DNA from: Metellina segmentata | Taxonomy: Eukaryota > Arthropoda > Arachnida > Araneae > Tetragnathidae | Reading direction: 5' to 3' | Assembly: GCA_947359465.1 (NCBI GenBank) | Contig: OX375882.1 | Coordinates: 51,961,509 to 52,025,508, forward strand | DNA: 64,000 nt | In this document: in pieces, positions 48,599-59,985 of the stretch | How the letters are laid out: each line of letters opens with the position of its first letter | Position numbering within the stretch: the first letter of the stretch is position 1 | Notes under the pieces: model-generated | Told to the model about the DNA's origin: nothing | Databases searched by the model: none | The model's input: the letters and a program-made list of their open reading frames with translations, nothing else | Program-made: the position numbers and the translations under genes

Positions 48599-49219
48599 TC
48601 TATATATATAATTCTCTTATGTGGCACGCAAAAAAGACGTTATTTGCTATCGTGTTTTGGCAACATTGTACGATTGTTTGTTTACGCGAAGCCTCGCGGC
48701 TCCATTGAATTTATAGCTTTATCGTATGAAATTTTATTGAAAAAAAAATTAATTTTAGTCGAGATGTTGCAGTTTATAATAGAAATCAAAGGCAGCGGAT
48801 GATCTTTTCAGGGCCATAAATTATAGTTCAGCAAGAAGCATGCACTACAGCTTTCGATAACAAATTCAATGAAAAAGTGTGGGTGGCTCGAGTTCTGGGC
48901 AAATGTACACACAAACAACATGCTGGGTGTTCAATTTCCAAAGCAGCGCTCACATTTCGAGTCAAAATTTGTTCAAAGTTTTCATTTGAATTCTGATTCT
49001 AGAGGTACTGTATATATCTTTCCTGGAAAAAAGCAAATTTAGATTTGAAATATATTTGTTTGGAATATCATATTTTGTAAACAATCCCTTCTGCTAGGAC
49101 ACATGTCTTCATTGATGCGAGCGAAGCTAGTATAGGTTCGCGCAGCGAACCAATGAGGATTGCAAAGCAATCCTCAGGGGGTTGGCGAGCGTTAGCGAGC
49201 ATGGGGCTGGTCCCCTAGT
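48599..49219 (+). mobile_element. Helitron-like family 1, short complete copy
   Basis: Starts TCTATATATATAATTCTCTT and ends '...ggcgagcgttagcgagcatggggctggtccccCTAGT' (hairpin then CTAGT at 49215-49219). It is 621 bp, non-autonomous. The 3' ~90 bp match the 9.8- and 46.5-kb copies. The interior is different. Confidence 0.75.
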
Positions 49220-49505
49220 TAGGTATTATTTTGATTGATTTACAACTTATAATAAATACCTATGTTTTTTGTTCCAAAGCAGCATTAGCAAACTCTTTTG
49301 AAACAATTTAGGATACTTTGCAAAACGCATTACCAAACATTATATAGATTGCAGCGCCAGAGCGCAAGACACGTAAAATGCTTCGTGGTTTCCAAGATTT
49401 TGATAACCTTGAACTCTCAAATGTTAACCAACCGTATACGTGCATTCAGGGAAACTGATACCCTGCGTGTTTGAAAAATACGTATACCTATTAATAAATA
49501 AAATT

Positions 49506-50863
49506 GAATATCCTCCAAGTGGTTTCGACAAGACATCTCGTCCAAGTTTCCTAATGATGAAATATCTCGTCATCGAGAGATTATCGATTTTGTTATAGTG
49601 ATGAATATCCTCCAAGTGGTTTCGACAAGACATCTCGTCCAAGTTTCCTAATGATGAAATATCTCGTCATCGAGAGATTATCGATTTTGTTATAGTGATG
49701 AATATCCTCCAAGTGGTTTCGACAATACATCTCGTCCAAGTTTCCTAATGATGAAATATCTCGTCATCGAGAGATTATCGATTTTGTTATAGTCATGAAT
49801 ATCCTCCAAGTGGTTTCGACAAGACATCTCGTCCAAGTTTCCTAATGATGAAATATCTCGTCATCGAGAGATTATCGATTTTGTTATAGTGATGAATATC
49901 CTCCAAGTGGTTTCGACAAGACATCTCGTCCAAGTTTCCTAATGATGAAATATCTCGTCATCGAGAGATTATCGATTTTGTTATAGTGATGAATATCCTC
50001 CAAGTGGTTTCGACAAGACATCTCGTCCAAGTTTCCTAATGATGAAATATCTCGTCATCGAGAGATTATCGATTTTATTATAGTGATGAATATCCTCCAA
50101 GTGGTTTCGACAAGACATCTCGTCCAAGTTTCCTAATGATGAAATATCTCGTCATCGAGAGATTATCGATTTTGTTATAGTGATGAATATCCTCCAAGTG
50201 GTTTCGACAAGACATCTCGTCCAAGTTTCCTAATGATGAAATATCTCGTCATCGAGAGATTATCGATTTTGTTATAGTCATGAATATCCTCCAAGTGGTT
50301 TCGACAAGACATCTCGTCCAAGTTTCCTAATGATGAAATATCTCGTCATCGAGAGATTATCGATTTTGTTATAGTGATGAATATCCTCCAAGTGGTTTCG
50401 ACAAGACATCTCGTCCAAGTTTCCTAATGATGAAATATCTCGTCATCGAGAGATTATCGATTTTGTTATAGTCATGAATATCCTCCAAGTGGTTTCGACA
50501 AGACATCTCGTCCAAGTTTCCTAATGATGAAATATCTCGTCATCGAGAGATTATCGATTTTGTTATAGTGATGAATATCCTCCAAGTGGTTTCGACAAGA
50601 CATCTCGTCCAAGTTTCCTAATGATGAAATATCTCGTCATCGAGAGATTATCGATTTTGTTATAGTGATGAATATCCTCCAAGTGGTTTCGACAAGACAT
50701 CTCGTCCAAGTTTCCTAATGATGAAATATCTCGTCATCGAGAGATTATCGATTTTGTTATAGTGATGAATATCCTCCAAGTGGTTTCGACAAGACATCTC
50801 GTCCAAGTTTCCTAATGATGAAATATCTCGTCATCGAGAGATTACCGATTTTGTTATAGTGAT
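49506..50863. repeat. 97-bp satellite, 14 near-identical units
   Basis: Unit starts fall at 49506 + 97n (for example 49797, 49894 and 50767). Each unit has 'gaatatcctccaagtggttt', 'cgacaagacatctcgtcc', 'gatgaaatatctcgtcatcg' and ends 'tatagtgat'. Units 3, 8 and 10 end 'tatagtcat'. Only a handful of other differences are visible, so amplification or homogenisation is recent. The last unit runs into a degenerate copy (50864-50960). 97 is not a multiple of three and no long frame is maintained. Confidence 0.97.
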
Positions 50864-50960
50864 GAGATCAGGATCTAGTTATTTATCTTGAAATGACAAG
50901 TTATCTCGTCCATCAATATCTGATATGTTTTACTAGTGGACAGATACCTCCTAGCAGCAA
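50864..50960. repeat. Degenerate palindrome-family copy at satellite edge
   Basis: 'gatgagatcaggatctag' and 'gacaagttatctcgtccatc' link the satellite to the dispersed copies elsewhere. Confidence 0.7.
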
Positions 50961-50999
50961 CCACCTGGAGGGTTATTGTTTGCAATTCCTCAAATAGAA

Positions 51000-52463
51000 T
51001 AGTATTGGTAAATAGGTTTAGAACGTGATAATGCTCTAAATCAGATACATACTAGCATAAATGGACCAAATGAATAAAATTTAAATTATTAAACATGTGT
51101 AGTGCTAAAATTAATATGATTATTCCCTAGAATACTTAAACTAGGTGATCGATTCTGTACAATCACAGGAAATGTACTTTCTATACAATACAAAATTACA
51201 CACTAAAATACACCATACTGAAATTCAACTCAAAATTCAATCTCAAAAAACACAAATCGGTACGGAAATTTGAATTTACAATGTTATTTACCTAAATTCT
51301 GACAGTACTTTTTAAAAGCGTCAAGTAAGCACACCCAACGCTTGAGAAAAGCAGTGTGATATCATAAGTAAATGCATATTTTTGTATTAAATTAGCTAAA
51401 ATAAAATTAATAATTTATAAAAAGTATTAGCTTGTTTTAATTAAAAAAAAAACATATCACAATTTTCTAATGAAATTAACATTGATCGCCATTCAATTTC
51501 AATACCATTTTATTTTCTTCAACAAAATAAAATGTTTTATCTGTCAAGTGATATAATTCCTCCTTTATTTGTCGCATCAAAATCTATTCAACATTGTTAA
51601 TTTATTTCTTGCAGATACAGTGATAATTGTGTTTGAGCTTGAAGCTAAAATATTCATAAACAACAAGTCAGTTTTCAATCTTAAAATTTTATATTCCAGA
51701 GAAATGAAATTACAAATACCCAATGCAAGTTGTTCGATGTTCTTCAAAAATGGAAATGTTAAAACATAAATGATTAATCTGTTTAAAACACACGAAACTA
51801 AAGATTGATTGTTAATAATAAGATATTGAATTTTAAAAACAGAATTTAGGTTTTAAGGTTCATTTAAGTGAGTTATACAGTATGAGTGATAAATAACAGT
51901 TCAGGAGCAGTCTAAAACAATACAAAAATTTTCTAAGCACATTAAGAATACCGGAGAGTTTTAATAATTCTTTAGTTTTTGACAAATATTATTCTGATTC
52001 CTAAAAAAGAGATACAGGGCTTTCATGTACTACAGAAATTAAATTTTTGGTGCTCTTAAGTTATAGTAATGAATGACAAATAAGAGTTTTTGAGCTGTCT
52101 GAAAAAGAAATAAAATAAATAAAGCCAACTATAAGAGCACTTATACATTAGGAGAGTTTTAACAGTTGTTTAGTTTTTGACAAATTCTCTTTTAATTCGT
52201 AGAAAAGAGATACAAGCAGTTGATATCCATCAAATAAAATTATTCGTAAATTCCCCCCCCCTTATTACATGCTGTGAGGCATAACGTAGCCAAATATGGC
52301 ACCTTGCAGCATAAAACCCAACTCAACTATTCACTGTTATATGTTCCCATGCATAAAACATACTGCTCGAAAGGTCAGTCGATTCATTGGAATATATTGA
52401 AAGCTGTCTCGGAAAATAATGACGACATAAAAGTTAGATTTAGGAACAACAGGCTTATATACT
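51000..52463. other. AT-rich spacer with a two-copy ~198-bp tandem repeat
   Basis: 'gagagttttaa' followed by 'tttagtttttgacaaat' occurs at 51954 and 52152 with matching surroundings (about 51870-52215). C9-type run at 52252-52260. A 64-codon frame at 52274-52468 is not recognised. Confidence 0.55.
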
Positions 52464-52990
52464 ACTAGCAAAATACCCGACCTTACTCGGTTTGAATTGG
52501 TTTACTCTAGAGTGAAGAGATAATCAAAATATATAATGACTTACGTTTTTTGTAGAGTAAAAATTTATTTTAACACCTTTCGCCATCTTTATATTTTCTA
52601 CAACTTACTTTGGACACAACTCCAACACATGCATATCCATTCATGTAATACATTTCACATACATCGCACAATTGCTGCATGACAAAGCTCAAAAAGACGA
52701 AAGGCGATACTAAGGTTACTACTATAAAAGACGATTTATAGGAAGATTTGGAATTCCCTTTCTTAAGTTGTTTTCATGTGCAACTCAATTAATTAAAATT
52801 ACGATTTACGGCGAGTGCTCTCGCACTCATAGTCAACAAAACAATATTTTTTTACCCGTGGCACTCTTGCCTCCGGTATGCGACATTGTGAAATTTTGCA
52901 ATCTTCTCCTGTCATTACTAGAACGAATTTTTTAATGTTGGAAAAAGTTCTAGTTTGGATTTTTAAACATTATTATTATTTCAATAACGA

Positions 52991-53170
52991 CATTATTCTT
53001 TAAATAACGGCATTATTCTTTAAATAACGGCATTATTCTTTAAATAACGGCATTATTCTTTAAATAACAACATTATTCTTTAAATAACGGCATTATTCTT
53101 TAAATAACGGCATTATTCTTTAAATAACGGCATTATTCTTTAAATAACGGCATTATTCTTTAAATAACGG
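52991..53170. repeat. 20-bp minisatellite, nine units
   Basis: Unit 'cattattctttaaataacgg' repeats nine times with a single variant (aacaa in unit 4), flanked by a partial unit upstream. Confidence 0.97.
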
Positions 53171-54016
53171 CATAACTAATCTTAAAATTTACTGAAAATT
53201 TATACTGACTTACCTAACATTTTCAAGTCTAATACTTTGTGGTGCTGTTGGGTGTGATGAGAAGGAAAACACATTTATTAAAATAATAAATATTTAAAAC
53301 AGGAAACAGCAAAGTAAAACAAAATAAAAGATGTCGTAAAAAATTGTTCCAAAGATATTAATTTGTGATTCAATTTTATCTCTTGATCTCGCACAGTTGC
53401 CACAACTTACAACTAAAAGTGTACAAAATTTAGAAATGTGAAATTAATTCAGAGCGAAAGAACCAGAAAAAATATCACTGCTCGCGCGATCTTGTTCATT
53501 CTCGTTTCATTGAAAAATATCGTCTGTCCCAAATTTTCGGAAATCGTTTTCATTGCGCAAAGAATAAAAATAAGACTCGAAATAAATGACGTATCAGAAA
53601 TGAAATTCCATAAAAAAAAAATTTTTTTTTGAAGAATAATTACTTTTTCAGCAGTACTGGTAAAGCAATCGAATTAATCGTAATATTCAATAGACATTCC
53701 AATTTTTCCAAAACTACCAAATTATGGTTGATTTAAGTATACTTACTCAGGTGTTTTAGCATGAAACTCGTCTAAATATAACAATAAAGAAATGTTTAAT
53801 ATTGCATTCACTCAATTATTAGATAATGTATAAAATAAAATACAATGCAATCAAATATCTGGAATACAATTCATGTGATGCCTACACAAACACACAAACA
53901 CAAAATCGAGCATAGAACAGAAAGACGGACAGACAGACTTTCGCAACCAATTCCACTCACTAAATCAAGATAAGTACTCTCTGTATGCAAATTTCCATGA
54001 AAATATCTTAAACAGC

Positions 54017-55858
54017 GTGGACGTGTATAGGCGGGACCTTCGAGAGCAAGCAGATTCAAAGTTTTTACATTACATCAAGCAGAAATTTCCACTATTGAAA
54101 AGCTTAGATAAATGTGTAGTTTTATTGGTGGATGAAATTCACATAAAACCCTATTTCGATTACAAAGGTGGAAACATTGCAGGTATGTCTTTTGACAGTG
54201 AGAAGGCTGCTACAACTGCTCATGTATTTATGGTAACCAGCCTTTTTTCAGCGTATAAAGAAGTTGTGCACATTCTGCCCGTCAGAACACTAACAGCGGA
54301 TAATTTGCATTCCATTATGAGAAAAACTATTATTGGATTAGAAAATATTGGCTTTTCGGTAATTGGTGTAATTACTGACAACAATTCAATCAACAGGAAG
54401 GCTATGTCTTTCTTTTCTGAACCAGCTGCAATAAACTGCATATTATACAAACACCCGTTAGATCCTTCCAAGCCTTTGTTTTATTTAATTGATTCAGTCC
54501 ACCTATTAAAAAACATTAGAAATAATTGGATAAATCAAAAGAATTCCGATAAATGTATATTTTTCCCGTCCTTTGGAGAAGATATTAACCCAAACTCTGT
54601 GAAGACTCCATCATTTTGCACGATAAAGAAATTGTATGAAATTGAAAAAAATAGCTTGGTGAAATTTGGTTACAATCTATCTCTAAAGGCAATAGCCCCA
54701 ACAAATTTAGAGAGACAGAATGTAAAACTTGTGTTACAGGTTTTCAACGAGTTTGTACCCGAAGGTCTTTTAAAATTGGGGGAGAAGCATAATTTGCCTC
54801 ACTTTAGAGACACAGCAGAATTCATTAAAATAATAAATGATTGGTGGAGTATAGTCAATGTTAAATCACCATTTAAAGGCATTCGTTTAAATGATAAATA
54901 TAAAAAGCCTCTATCGCCAAATGATGAACGATGCCAATTTTTGGAAAAATTTGTGGACTGGTTGGACGGCTGGTCTCAAATAAAATGCAACACAGGCATG
55001 TTCACGAAAGAAACCCATTCTGCGTTACGTTTGACAACATATGCATTAGTGGAAATTGCATCCTACAGTCAAAACGAACTAAACATGAGCTACATTCTTC
55101 CTGGTAAACTTCAAACGGATTGCCTTGAATCTAGATTTGGTTTATACAGGCAATTGGCAGGTGCACAATATCACATTTCTATGAGGCAGGTTTTTGAATG
55201 TGAAAAGAAATTACGTATGCAGAGCATAATGAAATTGTCATTAGTGAAGGAGCATGACATAGATATTTCTGAGTTGCATTTAAAGGAAAGTGAACTTTGT
55301 GAAGAAAATGATGAACTAAACGTGTCACTTTTTTCTGTTTCTGTAACAAGAGAAGATATTACAGAAGCCAATGATTACCTTCCTGTTTTAGTATATTTGG
55401 GAGGTTATTGTGTACATTCTGTCCTCAAACGATTAAAATGCAATTCATGCAAAACTTATATTTCTTCCGATAAAGAAATCGAACTATCATCACATTCTCT
55501 TATTCGAGATTTAGATAGAGGAAAATTGAAGTACCCTAAGAAAAATGTGGTAAATGTAGTTTTATATACCTATATAATACTTACAAAATTATGCAGGAAC
55601 AAAGAAAAAAACTTCTCACAACACGCAAATCAAAAATTACTGGCTACTGGTATTATAATAAATACTTTAGAAAGCGAAGAACATTTAGGGGGTTATGAAG
55701 AATGTGAGGAAGGACACAGCTCCGAAAAAGTAACTAAAATGATAGTAAGATCAGCAGTGAATGCAGTTCTAAATAATTATTGTAAGAAATTAAATGACGA
55801 CTTGAGAAAGCCAGTAATAAATAAAAGAAAATTGAACACTCTAAGCAAATCGCAATGA
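54017..55858 (+). CDS. P-element/THAP9-type transposase, catalytic and C-terminal part
   Basis: 613 codons without a stop. The frame is open upstream to 53879 and has no good ATG before residue 57, so 54017 is a nominal start. An AG at 54014-54015 after 'atatcttaaac' could be a splice acceptor. The RNase H-like core shows 'VVLLVDEIHIKP' (Asp39), 'VIGVITDNNSINRKA' (Asp121), 'YLIDSVHLLKNIRNNW' (Asp159) and 'TDCLESRFGLYRQLAGAQYH' (Asp368, Glu371). The GTP-binding-type insertion lies between, with 'FIKIINDWWSIVNVKSPFKG' at 269-288. A C-x2-C is near residue 474. The N-terminal THAP zinc finger that binds DNA is not found upstream: it is either in a distant exon or lost. P-family proteins cut and paste DNA in the nucleus with GTP as cofactor. 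The clean frame suggests a young or constrained copy. Confidence 0.88.
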   Translation: MDVYRRDLREQADSKFLHYIKQKFPLLKSLDKCVVLLVDEIHIKPYFDYKGGNIAGMSFDSEKAATTAHVFMVTSLFSAYKEVVHILPVRTLTADNLHSIMRKTIIGLENIGFSVIGVITDNNSINRKAMSFFSEPAAINCILYKHPLDPSKPLFYLIDSVHLLKNIRNNWINQKNSDKCIFFPSFGEDINPNSVKTPSFCTIKKLYEIEKNSLVKFGYNLSLKAIAPTNLERQNVKLVLQVFNEFVPEGLLKLGEKHNLPHFRDTAEFIKIINDWWSIVNVKSPFKGIRLNDKYKKPLSPNDERCQFLEKFVDWLDGWSQIKCNTGMFTKETHSALRLTTYALVEIASYSQNELNMSYILPGKLQTDCLESRFGLYRQLAGAQYHISMRQVFECEKKLRMQSIMKLSLVKEHDIDISELHLKESELCEENDELNVSLFSVSVTREDITEANDYLPVLVYLGGYCVHSVLKRLKCNSCKTYISSDKEIELSSHSLIRDLDRGKLKYPKKNVVNVVLYTYIILTKLCRNKEKNFSQHANQKLLATGIIINTLESEEHLGGYEECEEGHSSEKVTKMIVRSAVNAVLNNYCKKLNDDLRKPVINKRKLNTLSKSQ

Positions 55859-56340
55859 AATGAAACTTCGAAGGAAGAAATGAGTAATTCAAAGAGTCAT
55901 TTGTAAAACATACTGTCAACTGTGTATGTAGTTTACATAAAAAGGAATATACCTACTGGGGAACTCGCCTTGCAGTTATTGCTAAAAGGGTAATGCGTTT
56001 CATGAACCGTACCTCTTAGGTAACGTGGAAAGCGGTTTACATAATCTAATTAAACTATTTAGAAAGTATTCCTGTATGTCTTGGATAAAAACTGATCCAT
56101 CAAATTCAGTTTCAATTGCCTTACCAGTCCTTAAAGATTTATAAAATTAGACAAACTCCTTTTTTTTTAAATAATTAGTTTTACTTTTCTTTGAAGGTAA
56201 GTTCCATATGATGTTAATATTAATTATTCACATGATAAAGTAATAGACTGCTTACAAAACGGATTTATGAGCTTTGCAACGAAGAATAACATGGGCAAAG
56301 AGTATGAGTGTAAAAGAAAAGTGTAACCACCTACAGTGAC
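55859..56340. other. 3' flank of the transposase frame
   Basis: AT-rich, no P-type terminal inverted repeat found. Helitron-like 5' sequence begins beyond it. Confidence 0.4.
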
Positions 56341-56564
56341 GTCACGAACTAGTCCGATGGCCTTCTCCTCTCGAAGGTCCCGGTATAGGGCACAACATAC
56401 AGACAGACAGACAGACAGACACCAAACGAGAAAAAGGCGGATTCGGCATCAGAAGGGTCCAAAACGGATAGAAAACTTGAATTGCGTCGAAAATATTGAA
56501 TGTACAAACAAACACTTCATTCTTATTTATATAGATTGTCAGTAACGATTACCCTTCAAAATAT

Positions 56565-56800
56565 TCCTGTACAAAGGGAGTCTATACATTTTAAATCTGA
56601 TATGGTAACAAAAGTTCCAAAGTTGGCATGGTGTGGAAGTTTGCTGAATTGCGTGCCAGATGAGGTGCGATATTCTCACCGTGGTTCCAAATTACTTGAT
56701 GTTGTCCTGGGATCTTTTCCTTTGGGCTTGATCCCGGACGGTAGCCAATAGCCCCCTGTGTTTTCCCCTGTGCGAAATTAATTAAAATTCCTATCTACCT
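56565..56800 (+). mobile_element. SINE family A, headless
   Basis: 'ttggcatggtgtggaagttt', 'tctcaccgtggttccaaatt', 'cttgatcccggacgg' and the tail 'aattaaaattcctatctacc' are family A body and end. Confidence 0.8.
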
Positions 56801-56804
56801 ACCT

Positions 56805-59800
56805 ACTTTTTTCCATGGGTTTTGCTGTCTTAAAACACGGAAAGTAATGTTTCCTGTATAGCCAAGCGATTTTTTCGGCTTTCATTGAACTATATTGCCA
56901 AATCCCTCTTTTATTTCCTTTCACGACATTTTGTCTTGACGCTCTACTTTGTTTGGTGAATCTTGACCAAACATGGCCATTGCGGCATAAAACCGAAAAA
57001 CCACCGTCAAACCTACCATTCGTTGTTTTGTCTCTAATGTTTCAGAGCCTAAATGCTTTTCTGCAGAAAACAAGCTATTGAATATGAGATCATCCGAAGA
57101 CAATTACATTTTTATACCACAATTATTCTAGATAGCGAATATAAATATTTATTGAAAGTTTACCCCATTAAAATACATCTTCACTACTTCCTCGCATGTT
57201 TATCAAATGGAAACAGCATAAAACTAAATTTTATTCGGAGGTCTCTTTGGAAAAATTCTCTTCCGTTTCTTGTTTTTTTTTTTGTAAAAAAATTGTTTTT
57301 TTATGCAATAATAACACATTTCTTTTAAATATTTAAGTACTAAACTGCTTAATGCAGATGGTTACGACTTAAATGAAGATACAATCGATAACTAATTTTC
57401 GATGGTTAATTTTTGCTTTGGTATTCATGATTTTTGTATCCATTTCTATTGATGTGTATTTATGCCACGTCAAGAGAATTTGGATTATGTTATGTATGGA
57501 TGGATTATGATTTCGATATTCATCATAATCCATCATATTTATCAAACAGGAATATATTAATCGTGTACCATGTTGAAACAAACACACATCACATATATGG
57601 TGATTATACGGTATTCATGTGTCAGGATGGTCGATCGGTCTAAATCGCCCGAATCAAGGTTCCCATACACGGTATTCATCCTATTAAAATATCGACAACT
57701 CAGTGAAGTAACCCTCACTAATACCAGACAGACAGCAAATATTATATTTCCGCTACTCAAATACCCAAGCAGGATGCATATTCTGGTTACCTTAAAATGT
57801 AGTTTATATCCGGTTTGGTGATTTGGCATTTTAACTAATTGCTGTTGATCAATCATCAAAGATCGATTCGGAATTTAAGCTACAATCATATTGACAAAAA
57901 CGCTTATCATACGAATTTAATGTGGTGTAATCATAAATTTTAATTATTTAATGTTTCCTCATTTAAATAATTAAAATTTTATTATTCAGATAAATGTCCA
58001 AATCTATATATTACTATTATGTATTTATGTTTATATGTGTTACAAATGAACTGTTTTCACATACTGCTTGCATGAAAATCCAAGAATTACTAGGACCAGT
58101 TATCTTTTTTAACCCTAGAGGTGGTTATCTTGACACGGTGTCTTGTCATTAGCAAAACTTATCAGATCTTGATTGACGATATATCTCGTCATTAGAGCAA
58201 AATTGACCAGATCCTGATCACAACATCATAAAAAAACCTGCTATATCTAGAAGACGATATATTATGTCATTAGCAAAATGGATCATGTATCAATGAATTA
58301 TATATCTCGTCTTTAACAAAATTTATTAGATATAGATGGCCGAAATATTTCGTCGAAACAACTTGGATGACTAATTAGAAACGATGGCAAAGTATGATGA
58401 AGGTAAAGAATGAAAGAAGGCAAAGAATAAGCTACAAATATTTTATTAGATCATGTAAAATGGTTCTGAGATCTTTCTTTTGTTCCATATTTTCTTAACG
58501 AAGATCCTCATCCTGAGAAATTATTCTTCCTTCTTCAGTTCAGATTAATGTTGGACACTTCGCTTTTCGTGGTCACTTAGAGGCATTGATTGGATTTGCA
58601 TTAGGGAAGGAAACATTATTAGTTGGCGTGCCTCAAAGGGGCCTAACAAAGTTTCTTTAAGTTTTCGTTCCTTTCCCTGGTATCTTACCCGTTATCCCTT
58701 TTATATAATCTCTGCGCACGTTACAAAAGAAATACATTAACTCAAAAAGCAAACTAAGTGGAGTGCCATCAAGACGGATGCGTTGAACGATTCATCAATG
58801 TTTAAGAGCCGCTGTCTGCTTGAGTTTGAATAAAGGTTTGAGTCATTTAAGGGGCCGTCTCTGCTAAAAATTAAAACGTGAATGGTGTAGAAATTACCAT
58901 CAAATAACTGAAGGCTCTTGTTCATTCTTGTCAAAGTGAATTTTTCTCGAACTATTGTAACCTATAATTATACTTTTGTGAAACAGAAAAAAATTTATTA
59001 AAAAATCCTATCAGGATTCTTTTTGAAACATCATGTTTCAGTTTATCGAAAAAACCTTCTGGAGAAAACAAAATTTAATACCTTAAACATTGAATGCAGT
59101 TTAATAAAAATAAGTCTAATGTGATTCGTCTGGTTCCCGTGTACGGATAATTAAGAAACATGGCCATGGCCTTAGATTTTAACTGAACTGTACTCTTCTT
59201 AACAAGACATGACCTCCCTCCATCTTACTTAACAAAAAATCATTTCAGAACATTGCAGCAGTGATGATATGGATTCACCTCTGCACTACATAACAGTGTC
59301 CTCTTACAGCATCAGGCATAGGAGGACTCTTGCCAGTCACCTTAAAATCGCATGGTACAGGAACATTGTTGTAACAAGAGCACGAAAGTGAAGATTATTA
59401 GCATGGTTAGATTCATAAAGAATCATTAGGACATGATTTTCTCAAGATACTAACATTTTTTGTATGTTTTTGTGTAAAGTCAAAAATTATTCGCACTTTA
59501 TTTTTCCAATTTAAACAAATTTAGTGGTTGATCATTTTCTTCCTTTTCGATGCATTAGTCCAGCGGTCCACACGCTTGCGTATTTCCCCCAAGAAGGTTT
59601 TCAGTTGTCGCCCAACCATTTATACGTCGTTTCCCACACTTTTCTTGTCTGTCTAATATGCAGAGAACACGCTACATTGGAAACTGGTCGGTTTGGCAGT
59701 ACCATTTCTCTAGCGTGCTTAATCTTCTCTTCAATGATAGAGGTTGGCGGTTATACTAGACATTCGTGCATCAAGCTTGCCCGGCCTCTATTAAGCTTCT

Positions 59801-59985
59801 CGATCCGCTAATACAGGGTAGAGCACCATCCCTGTATTCTGTTGCCTCTAATGAATTTCAGTCCCTGGCATACCTTCATATCATAGAATTCAGAATTAAA
59901 ATTCCATATATCTTTATTCCTCTTTGGTGCACACTTCTGGTTTACTTAGGTTACATGACTAAAATAATATCAATTCTAATGGCCG
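56805..59985. other. AT-rich spacer with palindrome-family copies
   Basis: 58125-58375 holds several degenerate units of the satellite-related family ('gacgatatatctcgtcatt', 'atatttcgtcgaaacaactt'). A GATTATGAT...ATCATAATC inverted repeat lies at 57502-57531. At 59520-59620 the minus strand reads 'LKTFLGEIRKRVDRWTNASK', loosely like a mariner C-terminus, too weak to annotate. Nothing else recognised. Confidence 0.5.

Larger units (their letters stand above)
52464..56535 (-). mobile_element. Helitron-like ends bracketing a P-type transposase
   Basis: On the minus strand the 3' terminus at 52464 reads 'aaccgagtaaggtcgggtat' followed by 'tttgCTAGT', a hairpin-plus-CTAGT end. At 56535 the minus strand reads TCTATATAAATAAGAATGAA followed by a TTTG run and later a GTCT microsatellite (56396-56420), a typical Helitron-like 5' end. 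Both ends have the same orientation, 4.07 kb apart. Between them lie a 20-bp minisatellite and, on the opposite strand, the P-type transposase frame. Whether this is one element with cargo, one element with a P element inserted, or two unrelated fragments is not decidable here. Confidence 0.45.

Noticed and set aside
49424..49642. 72-codon frame in the satellite
   Set aside because: The 97-bp period is not a multiple of three and the frame covers only the first unit and a half.
49506..50863. CRISPR-like array
   Set aside because: The units are contiguous tandem repeats without variable spacers, and the genome is eukaryotic.
59520..59640. Mariner-like C-terminus on the minus strand
   Set aside because: Only about 20 residues look similar and no catalytic block is present nearby.
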